From Pontiellaceae bacterium B1224 (GTDB lineage Bacteria; Verrucomicrobiota; Kiritimatiellia; Kiritimatiellales; Pontiellaceae), in assembly GCA_029432815.1 (NCBI GenBank), contig JAROBA010000029.1:16082-80081 (forward strand): a stretch of 64,000 nt of DNA. Direction: 5' to 3'. The notes under the pieces are model-generated. The model worked only from the letters and a program-made list of their open reading frames with translations, did no database searches and was not told where the DNA came from. Below, piece by piece: positions 40,786 through 55,700 of this stretch (the stretch's first letter is position 1; each line of letters begins with the position of its first letter). The position numbers and the translations under genes are program-made.

Positions 40786-43700
40786 GGCGCCACCTCCATG
40801 TTCTTCACCTCTTTGTCGGGCGGTGTCCACCAGCCGCACTGGTCATGTACCAGGATTCCTTCCGCATACATGGCGACATCGCCGCGAAGCCGGATCGAAA
40901 CCAAAGGCCGTTCGCCTTTGGAGGCTTCGACGGAAACCACACGGAGCCGCTGATCAGCATCCGTGAGAACCGCATCGCCCGCCCGCACGTTTTGCGCAGC
41001 GACCCAGCCCTGGCCATCGATCCATATCAGATGCTCGGAGGTAACCGACAGCGTCTGCTCCGGATCGTCCTCGAATCCGAGCGTAATCCAGTTCATTCCA
41101 TTGCCATGAATCACATCCGCCACTTCCGCAGTCTCATGATCTTCCACGCCGCTGCGAACCACATCGCCCACGGCGAGTTGACTCGCCTCGAGCTGTCGAC
41201 CGTCGGCCAGCAGCACCAGCGTCTCGGGAGCAAGGCAAACCGGGCCGCCGGTGCCGTAGCCCGTTCCGCCGGAGTTGCTCGGCCCGGAATAGTTGCCGCC
41301 ACCGCCGTCGCCACCGCCCTCAAAGGCACAGCCAATGAGGACTGCCAGTTCGAGGACGCCCGGAGGCAGGGGTGAACCTTTCCACTCGTGGATCTTCAGT
41401 AGCACGCTTACAGCCGCGTTGGCCGTGGCCGCATCCAGCGAGTTAACGCACTGGTATCCTCCGGCAAACCGATTGATCAGGTTTTCCAGATTCTTGCCGA
41501 AGTTATAGATGGCACCCAGCATGTCGCCGACACAATTGGCATACGCACTCTGCCGCTGCGCCTGACTGCCGCCGCCTGCATCGCCATAGTAGGTGACAAG
41601 GACCGGGATCTTCACTTCCTGGAACGGATCGAGCCGTGGCAGATATTCCACCAGCGGAATCATGGAGCCCCAGCTGAACTCCTGACCATCGATCGTCAGA
41701 TCGTTGAGGGCGATCAGCCCATGGTTTTTAACCGTGACCATGAAGCGGACCTGGAAGCCCTCATCCACGTCCTCGAAACTCTGCCAGGCTGGCGTAACCA
41801 CCATGACCGGTGCCGGCACGTGGGTCTCGAACGTCTGCTCGATCACGATTTCATAACGGTCGGTAAACGGTACAGGAACCACTGTGAAGTTGACTGTTAC
41901 AACATTCTTCGTCAGCCGCGTATCGAGCTCATTAAGCTGGTCGGCCACAATATCAATCGAGCCCGCCTGCGTAGTATGGCCAGGCGCAGTAACCTGCCAG
42001 TACCACAGACCTTCCTGAAGGTTTTCAACCTCCACAATTCCGTTCGGGCCGGTCGCGACCGGATCGTGCTCCGTACCCAGCAGCTGATTGCGCAGCCGCA
42101 GGGTTGCGCCCGGCACCGGAATGCTGAGCGTATTCTGCACGAAGAGCTGCAGATCGCCTTTGTCGGCCGAGCTGACTGTGGCGTAGAGCGGCACGTTGAA
42201 GGTTGCCGGATGGTTGGTTCCGCTGATGACAAACATATCGCTATAGCGATCCAGATCAATCGCCTCCGGTGGAGCAAAGACCACATCGAAGGTGTTCGAG
42301 GCCCCCACCGGCAGATCCGGCAGACGATACGAACCGTCAGCGTCGGGCACGAGCGACGGGTAGATCCAGTCGTGCCCAGCCGCCGGACTCATAGTAACCC
42401 CCTTGAAGTCGCGCACGCCGCGATTGACCACAGTGACTGTTTTTGTGGCCACATGGCCGCGGTTGACCGTGACGTCCACATAGCCCGATTTCGGAGAGAC
42501 CACATCAATGATCGGCACCGCTTCCAGCAGTGTCAGGTATCCCGTGAAGGTATCGGCCGCACCTTCTGTCGCCGAGAAGCGGATTTCGACCACCGCATTA
42601 TCGGGGGCGTCAATATCTGCGGCCAGCTCGACAGGGAAGGTGACGCGCTCATCCGCACCAATCGTAATATCCGGCGTCCACTGCGGTGTGGCCGTAACGG
42701 TTGCAATGTCGATTTCGTTCGTACCGTCCAAACGGTAGGCACGCACGGTGGCATTGAGTCCGGTCAGCGGTACCGTGCCCGGATTGAGCAGGTTGAGGCT
42801 AAACGTGTACGTGTCGTTCTTCGACATGCGGATATTACCGATACGCGGCAGTACAAACATCCGGTAGACAGAAACCGTGGTCTGATCCAGGCGATCAACC
42901 ATATCCGGGTGCGCCGCCCAGAGGGTCAGCTCCCCGGCCACGCCCTGCGGTACGTCATAGGCAAAGGTGTAGGAACCGGTACCGTCTGTGACCACCTCTT
43001 CACTCCACTCGTGACTGCCCAGTGCAAAGCCGATTCGCAGCGGCGTGTCCGGAAGCGGCGTATTGTCGGACCGGCGCAGGGCCTGTCCGGTAATGATAAT
43101 CTGCTCGTCGTTGGCATAACCGCTCTTATCGGTTGAGGAGGTGCCGTAGTATTCCGTCAGCGCCAGTCCCAGCTGGGCCGTGCCGCTGATGGGGCCGGAT
43201 ACCTGTTCGTCAGCCGAACCGATCTGATGATAGAGCACTTCCACGCCGCCCTGGACCTTCAGCGAACCGGCACCGGCCAGCGAGACAGGCACCAGTACAT
43301 CGTTGATCCACAGATCCAGAGAAGCTCCGGGAGCAATCGTGTAATATCCACGACCGCCCGAAATGGTCACGCCCGGAACCGTTCCCTGGAAATAACCGCG
43401 CGAGATCTCCCCGCCGAGTTCGTTCTTGAGCGATACGTACACATCGCCGGGGGTCGCACCGCTGTCTTTAAACAGGACTACATCCATATCGGCGAAGCCA
43501 CGGTTGTGGATGCGCGTCTTGAAGTCGGCCAGCGTCCCGGCAACCGGAGTATTCGTGGTTGTTACACTGACCGTCTGGACCGGCGCTATTGAATCAACAA
43601 AGGTGAACAACCGCTGATAAGTCACCTGTGCACCTGAGGCATTCGGCGTCTGCAACATACGAACACGGACACTCTGCGATGCCGCACCGGCCATCGAAGC

Positions 43701-46700
43701 CATCGGAACTTCGGAGGCGAGTGTTGTATTGGGGGCCACGAAGTTGGTCACGGAGGCCAGCACCGTGGTGACCGGTGCACCGGCATAGGTACGCCGCAGT
43801 TCAATAGTCTCAAGCGGGAAGGATTCCGCCAGCGTTTTGTTCTTAACCGTCGCATTATAGGCATCGAAGTAGCGCAGGATCGGCAGACCGGCACCGGCGG
43901 TGTTCACGCCGAGTCCCAGTTCGAGGCGGTAGACATTCGCCGTGCGGGCGGGGCCCTCCTGACCCAGATTATCCACGCTCTTGAGCGCATACTGCACCAG
44001 CGAACTGCCCGTGTAGCTACTGTCGAGGAAACTCGTCCCGGTCAGCGGAGCCGTGTTGAGCTTGATGCCATTGCGGTAAAGGTTGACGCCGGCGATAGAG
44101 GGATCGCCGAAGGTCCAGCTCAGAGCAGGTGCCTGGCCATGCTGCATCAGGATTTCGAAGCTCGAAACCGCGGGAACCAGCATCACAAACGAGTTGCTGG
44201 TGCTGTAGGCTTCATTACCCAGCCAGTCGGCCGAAGCCACCGCGTAAACCGAGGTGCCGCGCGGCGGATAGTCGTTAATCGGCGTCGGCACGTAAGGACT
44301 GCCGACCTTGGTGCCGTCGCGATAGACGTTGTAGCGGATGGGAGCTTCGCCTTCCGTCGGTGCCGTCCAGGTGACCTGTACACCGGAAGCCTGCAGCTGC
44401 ACCACGACGTTGCTCGGTGTGCCGGGCGCGGTGCGGTCTGAATATTCCGTGTAAACCTGACTGAAGCCGCTCTCGGCGCCGCGGCGGCTGGCCGTGACCG
44501 CATAGCGATAGAAGCCATCCGCAGGCGGCAGGTCTACGACACCGTTGCTCACGATACCATCGGCCACCACGGTGGTCGGGATGCCCGCATCCCCGGGGAT
44601 ACGGTAAAGGCTGTAAGTTTCGGCGTTGGAGACCGGATACCAGACGAGGTTCACATAACCGCCCTTCACCGCAACCGGGTTGAGCAGGTTGGGCGCGGCC
44701 GGCGGCGTTGGAAATGCCGTGTTATAGATTTCGACCGACTCGCCGGCCGTGATGGTGGTGCCGATGTTGTCGAGCGCATCGACAACCTCCAGATCAAAGT
44801 CGCTGAAGCCGCTGCCCATCAATGGATTCAGCGAAAGCGTCCCGCTCCAGTTCAAGCCGGCACCGGACATGCCCACAGCGATGGTTGCCCCCGCGGGCGG
44901 ATCGAATTCAACCTGCGGAACCGTGCCGGGTTTCGGCGGTTCCGTGAGGGTGAGATTGACCTGCATCGTCGTATTGCTCAGCACCTGTACCGGTGCCGCC
45001 GGAACCGTTTCGATGGAACCCGACGGCGGAGTGGTGTCGATCACCAGATCCACACCGCTCGGTGCGCCACTTGAAACATTGCCGTAGATATCGGACGCCG
45101 AAACACCCACCTGAGCCAGACCGGAGGGCGTCAGACCGGTAATATTGAAAGAGGCTTCATAGGTATTCGGTGCTGTGTTGGATACAACCAGCAGGATCGG
45201 GCCGCTGGCACCGTAGGGCTGTACCAGCAGATCCGGAAGACCGGACAGCGGTTCGTCGGAAGTGAGCACAATACCCACCGGGCCGGGGCCGACCGGAGAC
45301 GATTTGTTATAACCGATCGTGAAGGACGGCGGCGAGGTGTCGTAGTCCCCCTCAACGAGGTTGGATAACAGGCTCGGGTTGCCCGCGCCGTCGTAACCCA
45401 GTACGCCGAAATAGTAATGACCATCGGCGAGATCCAGAATATGGTATTCCGTCGCGTTCACAACACTTCCGGTGTATGCGGCTTCGGATGCAAGAGCGAA
45501 GGGCTGGGTATCCCAGTACACCTTGAAGCTTGTAGGAGCTTCACCGCTTCCGGAGAGGCTCCAGGTCAGGCTCAGGCCCTGAAGCGGATCGAAGGTGACC
45601 GGATCCAGCAGCACCGCTTCCGGTGCACCGGTGTCTCGCACCACCGTCCGCGAAGCCGAGGAGGCGCTGCCCAGGCTGTCGAATGCCACGGCCACGAGCA
45701 CGTTGTTGCCTTCGAACAAATCAACCGACAGTGCAAAATCGCCATTCGCGTCTGCCGTGGTTTCGCCCACCACCGCACCGTTACGCAGGAGGCGGATACC
45801 GATGAGCGGCTCGGCCGTTCCTCCGACCGCAACCGAGGACGCCGCCGTAACGATGCCCGGTGCCGGAGAAGTGATCACCGGTACCGGCGGCGGTTCGGGA
45901 GAAATGGTTACGTTGGCTTCACTGACCGTAAAGGCCCCGTGCGTATCGCGTGCCAGGAACTTGACGCGGTGGATACCGCCGACTTCCTCGCGGACATCCC
46001 ACAGCACATTCATCGTGCCGGAGTTGGTAGAGGCCATCAGCACATCATCGACATAAAACTCTACTGCGGCAACACCCAGCGGCGAAGTAGCCGCGCAATG
46101 TACGAAGATCGGTCGTTCGATCACCTGACCTTCGAACAGATCGAACTGTGTGATGGACGGTCCGTCGGTGATGTAGGTAATCGGCACAGCGATCGGCGCG
46201 TTGGTTTCACCGTTGACGTTGCGGTACTGAACATAAAGCGTTTTGTTTCCGCCGCCTTCGGAGAGCAGTACTGCGTTGCTCGAAACAAAGTCCTGGAAGA
46301 AAACGGAGCTGAAGGTCGAGTCTTCGCTGATGCGCATCGACTCAGCGACACGGCAGGCATACTTCATCGGCACTTCGCGTGAACCGACATCGAGATTGCC
46401 GTCGTATGTGTCGGCGGCCGGCGTCAGCAGCGGTTCGGTGGTGAGGAACGGGGCATAGTCAATGTTGCCGACGAGGCCGTTGAACACTTCCGTATTGCTG
46501 ATGGAACCCCACCATACGCCGGGCGCGGACATCGTATTGACACCGTTGGCAACGGCGTTGGAGTCGTTGTTCACCACAATCGAGTTTGCGAGAAGCAGTT
46601 GCGAGTCTCCGGACTGCTGAACTCCGACGACATTGAACTGGGCCAGCAGGTTGGTGGTAACCAGCAAGGCATCGCCATCAAGCATCAGACCGGCCGGGGC

Positions 46701-49700
46701 ATTGAAGAGCACCGAAAGGGCATCGGTGGCGGGATTGCAGCCATCGACCTGCAGGCCTTCGCCATACATTGTCCAGACATGGGTCATTTCCGAAGCACCT
46801 GCGCCCGGACCGAGATAGAGCCCCGTCCAGTCGCCCGGAGCCGGTGACGCCTGTGCCGACGTCAGCACAATCGGATTGAAGACCGTGCCCAGCGCAGAGA
46901 GCGAGCCCTGCTCCACGTACAGGCCGGTGCCGGCATGAAAGCGTAGCGTGACGCCAGGTTCAATGGTCAGTACGGCGTTGGATACGACATTGATATCACG
47001 GTAGATGTCGTGCACGGCTGCAGCGGCACCACCAGTTCCGATCGTCAGGTTTTCGGCGATTGTTCCGGCAAACGGATCTTTCCAAAGCACGGTAGTAACA
47101 GCGGAGACATACTGGCCGAGACGGTTGTAGCCGACGACGGCGAAGTAGTGATCGACACTGCGGTCCAGCTCTTCAATGCGAAGCGACTTCTGGCCGGGTG
47201 CCAGCGTCGTGTAAGCCGTCAGCGCAGAAACATCGGTGTAATCGGTCTGCTGCCAGAAGATGTCGAAGCCTTCGAGGCCAAACAGAGTGCTGGTGTCGTA
47301 ATCGTCCCACGAAAGATCGACGCCATCCGCACCCACAGGAGTTGCGGTGACCGCAACCGGCGGAGGAAGCGCACTGTCGACACGCGACACAAGACCGGTA
47401 ACCACCGGATCGTAGTTACCCGCTTCATCAACCGCCGCAACTGCGAGGTAGTAGTCGGTATCGAGTTGAATTTCGCCGATTTCGCCACTGAGGGAAGCGG
47501 CACCGAGATAACTGACCGGCGCAAGACCGGCAACGCTGTTGAACGGGCTGGTACTGCGGAAGAGACGGAAGCCGGCCAGATCGGATGGCGGCGTATAGCC
47601 GGTCCACGAAAGCGTGAACGATGTCGCATTCGACGAGGCCACGATGAAGACCGGATTATCCGGCGGCGTGGCGTTGACTTCGACCATAGCGGCATTGGTT
47701 TCACCAATGATCGCACCATAGAGATCAGCGCCCTGTGAAACGAGTACGCCGTAGTCGCCGTCGTCGCCGGCGGCGAACGTGATCGGTTCAAGACGGTAGG
47801 TGTCATTATCGGTATAGGTGGTTCCCCACGTTCCGTTGCTCGATGCGATAAACGTCATCAGCGGGGCGGCTTCGTTGGTGAAGACCACCAGCGGCGGAGT
47901 GCCGGGCTGCATGGAGCGGTCGAAGACAATATCCACCAGAAAGTTGGTCGTGGCCGGCACCGGGTCGGACCTGCTGCGATTGACCGTCTTGACCTGCGGC
48001 TCAAGGGGCTGGCCGGTGTATTCAGCCACCACGTGCATGTTCGACGGCTGCAACGTTGTGAAGGTATTGGCGTACACATTGGTCGCAGCCAGATACGAAC
48101 CGTTGAGTTCCAAACGTTGGAAGATGTATCGGCTCGCGCCGTTGGTCGTCATCTGCGGTGCGGCGAAGACCGCGGTGTTGCCATTGGTGTAGAAACCCGC
48201 ACCGGAAACGGCGGCCACACCGACTGGATCGGAAGCGGTGGTGACCGTGTGGTAGGGGTTGAGCTCGCTGAAGTATGCAGTCATTTCGCGGTTACCGTAG
48301 AGCACGTTGGTCACACTGACGGATGTGCCACGTGGCGCGGCCCCTTCCTGCCAGTGATCGAATCCGTAGCCCGGATTCGGGTAGGCCCGCAGGACGTTGG
48401 TGCTGCCGTAGTCGAATGAACCGGCGCCCGTAACCGAACCCCCGGCCTGAGGTATGCGTAGTGCCGTGATGGTGAACTGCGGCAGGCCGAAGTTGGCCAC
48501 GAGGTTAAAGTTACGTGTCAGCATGAAGGCATAGTTGGTGGAGCTGCTGCGGAACGCACCGTATTCCGTCCAGTTGAAGAAGGCGTACGGCAGCACATTG
48601 GTATCCACGGCCGCCATAACATTGACGATGGTACCGGAGCGGTAGTGACCGCTGCCGGCAACCGAACCGCCCGACGTCGGATTGGCCGTAACGGAAACGT
48701 TGTAGTAGTTGTAGACTGGCGCAACAGCCGAAGCGGTGTTCTGCTCGGCCGACGCATGGCTGACGGCATCAAACTCGTAGTAGCCGTTGTCGTAGTCGGT
48801 TTCGACCGAGACCGTATGCGCAACAGCCTGCACGGTGGTATATATGACCGAATGCGGCACAACCGCATCAATCGCAAGCGGGCCGGACACCGTGTAGTCC
48901 TGACTGAAGAGTAGCGAACCGTTGTCTGCGCGTTTGATGAGCAGCCGTTCGTTCACGGATCCGGAAACGGCAGCCGCGCCGCGATTGGCGGTGTTCCAAT
49001 CTATGGAAAGCACCTGCCCCACTTCATTGCTTCCGGAAACCGTGAGGCCTTCGACGTTCAGGTCCGGGTAGTCGGCTAGCACTACCGGGAAGGTGGAGGC
49101 CGAAGCGGCAATATTGTCGCCCTCAAACAGCCGTTCGTTCACGAGGTCGCCGAAGTCGGTGTAGACCACGATGTAGAAACTGCCGCTGATACCGTCGGGC
49201 AGTATGACCGTCTGCTGGTTGGTATAGCTTCCGCCGATGGCAAGGTCGCCGGCATGTCCGAAAGTGCCGAGCGGATAGTCGTCGGAATCGCCCATCACCT
49301 TGTTGGCGGAGAGCACGACGCGGTCGAACCAGGCGCCTTCCTGCGTCGCGGCGGACCCGATGTTTTCAACGATATAGGAAATGAGGATCGAATCGCCGCT
49401 CTCGATGCCGCCGGAGGGTGTGCCGACCAGGGAGACCCCCAGGTTGGGAATCACCACAGCCGCAGTGGGCAGAACTTCCACATCCAGGATATAGTCTTTG
49501 CCGAGTCCTCCGGTATTTTCACCGGAGCGGACCACTGCAAAGTAGGTATTGCTTTCTGTCACACGGACCTCGGCTGAACCGTCGCCGGTTGCCCCTTCTT
49601 CCGTCTGGTAGGCACCGGCCGAGTTATAGACACTGACGACCGGAACAAGGCCGGAATCGTTCGGCACCCGAACGCCGACCAGAATCGTCTGTTCGTTAGC

Positions 49701-52700
49701 GACTGGTCCAATGCTGTAGTAATCATTGTCGGCCACGTGGCCCACGTAGCCGGCAATGGTGCCGACCGAGTTGCTTGAGCTGGTTATCATGGAAAGCATG
49801 TTGGCTTCGCCGATGGTGCCGTTCGCTTCAGTCTCAATCGGCAATGGATCGGTGGCCGCCATGACGTGAATACGGTATTCCCCGAAATAGTTATCATAGG
49901 GGCTGACCCGCACGTAGTAGGTGCCGTCTGCCGGAATAGTGATCGGCGCAGACTGGCCGCGACTATCATAGTACGGCGTAATGAACTCGACAAGAATGGT
50001 GTCGTTTGTGTCCACCAATCGGTAGCGAAGGCGATGATAGGTATCGTAGGATTCAATGTCAGCACCCAGCACAATGGTTTCGTTCGAGGAAGCGGTGAAA
50101 CTGAAATAGTCCACGTCGCCGGAGTCGAACAGCGCGCCGCGCGCACCGCCGCTGCGCAGACCGGGGAATTCTTCAAGAACGTCAAATGGCGTGGCTGTTG
50201 CGGTCGAACCGTTGTCGCGGCTCTCACCGGAAATACCTTCGACCGGCAGAATGGTGAAGGTGCGGACGTACGGAAACTCCAGCCCGTTAGCCAAAATATC
50301 TTCGAGGCTCTGACTGATCGTGAGGCGGATTTCTCCTGCCTGCAACGGGGCCCCGGTGATATCCATCGAAATGCTTGAACCGTCGGAGTAAGCACCGGGC
50401 ACGAGCGGATAGATTTCGTCGTCCGCCGTATCCAACAATCCGTCGTCGCCGGAACCGCGCAGCTCATAGTTGGCCGGATCGATTACCGTAATTACGTCCA
50501 TCGCCTCGGAGAAACCAATGGTGAACGATGAGATGAGGTCTGTGGTTTCAGACCCTTCTGCCGGCAGCGAAACACCGGTAATTTCCGGAGGTGTTGCATC
50601 GGACAAGGTCAGGTCAAGCAGATACCGGGCATCGAGGCCGCGCGTCGAAGACGCATCGGAAACCCGCGCATAGAAGTTGCCGTTTGTCGCAGTGACATGT
50701 ACCAGGTTGGTGGCAGGCGAAAGCGCCGCCACGAGGCCCTGCGGCCCATGGATTTCCAGCGCGGCGGAGAGTGTACTGCTGTCCGGCCAAACGAACCCGA
50801 GGTTGATAGTGGTTCCGACCCCAAGGTTGCCAAGCTGGAAGTAGTCGCCGGAGGTGTCGTTGCCGTGAATGAAGCCGGCCATCTGCGCGGAGCGGCTGCC
50901 GGTCTGGAGTTCATAGTTCGGCGCATCGGCATTGCCGGTGCTGTTGTTGTCTTCCGACTCAAAAAGCCGCGGAGGAGCAACGGTGGAGACTCTGAAACGA
51001 TACTCGCCGAAATAGTTATCGTAGGGTTGCACGGTCATCAGGTGCCGGCCTCCCATTGCAAGCGTGACAGGCGTAGTTTGTCCATAACCGTAGGTTGGTG
51101 TAACGTAGTCAACGATGCGCACGCCGTCGGGGCGGTAGACCCGCCAGCGCAAACGACTATAGTATGCATGCGAAGGCATATCGATCGCGATGCTGAGCTG
51201 TTCGCCGGCCTGGCCCTCGAACGTCCAGTAGTCGATGTCGGATGCGTTGTGAATGTTTCCGCGGCCCAGTTGCGTTCGCAGGTTGCCGTCCACCGTATCG
51301 GCGGCCAGCAGCTCGGTAGTATCGGGAGAGAGGATTTGCAGAGTGTCGTCATCGTAGTTGATAACCGCCAGCTCCAGACCGGGCTGCGCATCGAACTGGC
51401 CGGCCAGCACCTTGATCGGGCCGTCACCGGCCGCTGAAATCTGCGGGGCGGCAAACTGGCCGTAACCGTCGCCGAAGAGCACGCCAATCGAATCGGTATT
51501 TCTATTTGCAACGAGCAGGTCGAACACCGTGTCGCCATCGACATCCTGTCCACTGAGCCACGGGGTGTCGCCGACCCACGTATCCTGAACGGGACCAAAC
51601 ACACCACCGCCCGCATTGATCAGCACGCTGACGTTATCCGAACCCCAGTTGCCGATGGCCAGATCCGGCTTACCATCGAGATTGAGGTCTTCCGCAACAA
51701 TACGGCGCGGCTCGTCGTTCAGGACAATATTGGTAGCTACCACAAACGTTCCATCTCCCTGCCCCCAAAGCAGTGCGACGACATCGGCGTAGCGAGCGGC
51801 CACGGCGACATCATTGGTGCCATCCTGATTAAAATCGGCCACGCCCAGCCCATAAGCGCCGTTGCCGGCATAGGTCTGAATTACGGTGCCGAAAGTCCCG
51901 TCGCCATTCCCCGGCAGCACACCGACATTATCGCTGTTCTGATTGGCGGTAATGAGATCGTCGATGCCATCAGATGTGACATCTTCGTAGACCATGAATG
52001 TCGGCCCGTTTCCGCAATAGTAAGAGGCCGCGTTGGAGAAAGCGCCCGCACCGTCGCCGAACAGGAGCGTTACGTTATCACTGTTGTGGTTGGCAACAGC
52101 AAGGTCAAGATGTACATCGGCATTGAAGAAGCCGGTCACAACCTCATGTGCGCCGTCGCCAACGGCAATATTGGTTGCCGTAACAAAGGTAGAGTCACCG
52201 TTGCCGAGAAAAACAGTAACGGAATCGCCGGCATAGTTGGCCACGGCCAGATCGAGATGGGCATCGGCATTAAAGAGGCCGGAAACCATGTCGTGCGGCT
52301 GGTCGCCGGTTGCGAAGGTCTGGGCAACAGACCAGGTCCCATCGAATAGATTGGTGGCGAAGAGGTTCAGGTTATCGGCTTCTGCCCCGGTATCGTTGCT
52401 GCGAGATTCGTAAAGAAAACCATCGATGCCCGCCATACTGAATACGTTGGTGTAGGGTTGCAGCGGGGTACCGCTGCGGTCGGTCACGTTGGTTCCGGCC
52501 GTGAAACGGATTCGGCCGGGCTGCAACGGACCATCTGCGATGTCAAACGACGCGGTCAGGCCGCTGCTGTAGGTGATAGCCAGCGCATAGGGCTCGTCGT
52601 CGCCCGTATCGAACAGGTCGTCGTCGCCGGAGGACAGGAGTTCGAAGTTCGCGGCGTTTGTGATCGTTGCAACTTCCATCTCTTCGGAGAAGGAAACTGT

Positions 52701-55700
52701 AAAATCTTCCACAATCACGGAGTTGGTGCTGCCCTCGGAAGGCAGGGTTTCCATCGTGACCACCGGCATGGAGGAATCCTGACTCGAAAGGTGGAGAATG
52801 TATTGGCTCTTCACATCCTTGTCGCCATATTTGGAGCGGAAGCGCACATAATAGGTTCCACTGGCCGTCGTGGTATATGTCAGGTTGGTCTGCATGTCGA
52901 ACGGGCTGGTCGCGTTGGCCACCAGCGCAGCGTCGCCGAAAAGTTCTCCGTGGTTGCCGCTGGAGGAAGCATCCAACGTATCACCGTCGAAGTCCCAATA
53001 GCCGACGAGCCCGGCTTCGTTCCCGATAAGCGTCTGGTCGCGCACGGTTTCGATTTCGGACTGCGAGAGCGGACGGTTCCAGACACTCATGTCTTCGAGC
53101 CAGCCATCGAGCCATCGGCCATGGCCGATGCCCATGCGGGCGAACGGATCCATGACGTCCTGCAACGTGGCGTTGTCCCGTGAGACATGCAGTGTACCGT
53201 TGATGTAGACCTTCATTGAGGTGCCTTCCCAGGTGAAGGCGAGATGCGTCCACCGGTAGGGTGAAATCGAACCCGATGAATTGAACGTCACATCCTGATA
53301 GGAAGAGCCGTTGCCGACACGGTAGTAGAAGGTATTCTCCGTGTAGGAGAACATGGCGAACCAGTCCGTCCAGTTTTCGCTTGCTGAGTCGTGGGTCTGC
53401 CAGAAGCCCCAGTCGTAGGCTTCGCGCGGGAAGACCCAGCCTTCGACCGTACCGCTTCGGGGGTTGAAATTGGTGGTGGTATGGCGCAGGTAGTCGGATG
53501 CGCCGTCAAGATTCAGCACCTGCGTGGTGCCGTTCGTCATCAAATGAATAGCGTTGCCAGCGGGATCGAGCAGTTCGAGCTCGGGCCACATGTTGTGGAA
53601 CGATGGCAGTTCGACCGAGGCCTGGATCACGGTTCCCGAGGCAAGGTTTCCGAGGCTGTAATAGTCGTAGCCGGTGTTAAAGAGCGAGAAGCCCGCTACA
53701 GTGGCCTGCTGCTTCCCGGCGCTGAGCGTCAGCGCGGGCACATCGGCATTGGCAATATCGTCGTTGGCTTCTGATTCCACCTGCACCGGTGGCTTGGCCA
53801 GCTGTACGGCAAGATGATATTCGCCGCGGTAGGCGTCGTACTGCCCCACCCGCACGGTATACCGGCCGGAAACCGGCAACGTCTGCGGCGCAGTCTGAAG
53901 GGCACCGCCCGTATCAATCGCCGTCCAGGTGCCGAGTGATGCGCCATCGGGTTTGTAGACGATCAACTGCAACTGGCTGCCGTTCGGATGGCCGGGAATG
54001 GAAAGCGCAGCGGTAGCGATGTCGCCAGCCTCGGCGCTGAAACTCCAGAAATCGAAATCGGATGCATCGGCAATGTTACCCTGGCCGAAACTGCCGTAGA
54101 GCCCGGAGCCCGGCGGATCTTCGGCAAGTGCTTCCCGATCGTTTCCGAGCAGGATGGTCACATTGTGGCTGCTGTAATTCGCCACAGCGAAGTCAGGCAG
54201 ACCGTCACCATCGATATCACCCGTCCCGGCATCAAGCGGGTTGGTTCCGACCGGATAGTAGGAAAGACCGCTGAACGAACCGTCGGGCAGCTGTTCGAGA
54301 ATGGCCAACTGCGATCCATAGTAGAGAGCCACGGCGGCATCGAGCAAACCGTCGCCATCGACGTCCGCAACGGAGATGTCGCCCCAAGGCGCGTCGCCGA
54401 CATACCATCCGCCCATGTTGGTGAAGGTACCGCCACCGAGCCCGTGGAACAGCACCAGGTTATCGCTGCTGAAGTTGGCCACCAGAATATCCGGTACCGA
54501 ATCGAAGTCGATATCGGTAACCGAGATGCTGCGTGGAGCGTCGCCGGAATATTGGGTCACGGCAGCCTGTAAAGAGCCGTCGCCGTTGCCGAAGAGGATC
54601 GCCATATCGTCACTGTTATTGTTGGCGGTGACCACATCGTTGATACCGTCGCCGTTCAGGTCACCCACAGCTAGAGCAAACGGACTGTTACCACAGTATT
54701 GAGGAATGGCATTCGAGAAGGAACCGTCCCCGTTGCCGAGCAACACGCCTACGTCATCGGAATACTCGTTGCAGACCACCAGATCGAGGATGCCATCGTT
54801 ATTCATGTCCGCAATGGCGATATCCCGCGGGCGGTTGCCCGCGTAGTGGTTGGTGTGGTATGCAAAGCCGCCGGCACCGTCTCCAAGCAGCACGGTAACG
54901 GTGTCGGCATCGAGGTTGACGACCACCAGGTCAAGGTTGGCATCACCATCGAGCTGCGCGGCTTCGATCCCTACCGGTGTATCGCCGGAATAGACATTGG
55001 TCGAGCTTGTAAACGTGCCGTCGCCGTTGCCGAGCAAAATGCTGACATCGTCGGAGCTGTAGTTGGCGGTGGCGATATCGAGATAGGCGTCCCCGTTGAA
55101 GTTGGTCATGATCAACGCATAGGGATTGGTACCCGTCGCGAAGGATCCGACATTGACGAGCGAACCGTCGGGCTCGCCGGGGATGGCGGTTCCAAGGGAG
55201 GTGGCCGTGGCAATCGAACCGTTGTTGCGGCTTTCCAGATTGAAGCCGGACGGGATAGCGACAGTGAAACTGCGCAAATGGTCGGCGGCCATTGCCAGAC
55301 CGGCGCGATCGAGCAGACCGGTTGTGACGGTGAAACGCACGGCACCGGGTTGCAGTGGTCCGTCGGCGATGATATACGACGCCTGCAGGCCCGTGGTGTA
55401 GGTCGGCACGAGCGTGTATATTTCATCATCCGCCGTATCCAGCAGCATATCGGCTCCTGCGGAGCGTAGATCATAGTTCGCAACATTGTTGACCGAAGCT
55501 TCATCCATTTCTTCGGAGAAGGTGATGGTGAACCGGTCGGTTACCATTAGCGATGAGGAACCCCCGGCCGGCATGGTGATATCGGTGATGAACGGAGCAA
55601 CGCCATCCTGCAAGGAAACATCGAGGAGATATTGGTAAGGAAAACCCGCCTCTGCCAGCGCATCACGAACGCGGACGTGGTAAACGCCGCTGCTCGTGGT

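Noticed and set aside
40782..41237. Polymorphic toxin with immunity gene
   Set aside because: Only 17 residues follow the Hint domain and none resembles a toxin; the next gene encodes a large exported β protein, not an immunity protein.
40828..41237. A protein-splicing intein
   Set aside because: There is no C-extein of meaningful length, no homing endonuclease, and the terminal Asn is Asp.
41721..43136. Plus-strand open frame of 471 codons inside the giant gene
   Set aside because: Shadow of the giant gene; low-complexity basic composition and no ribosome site.
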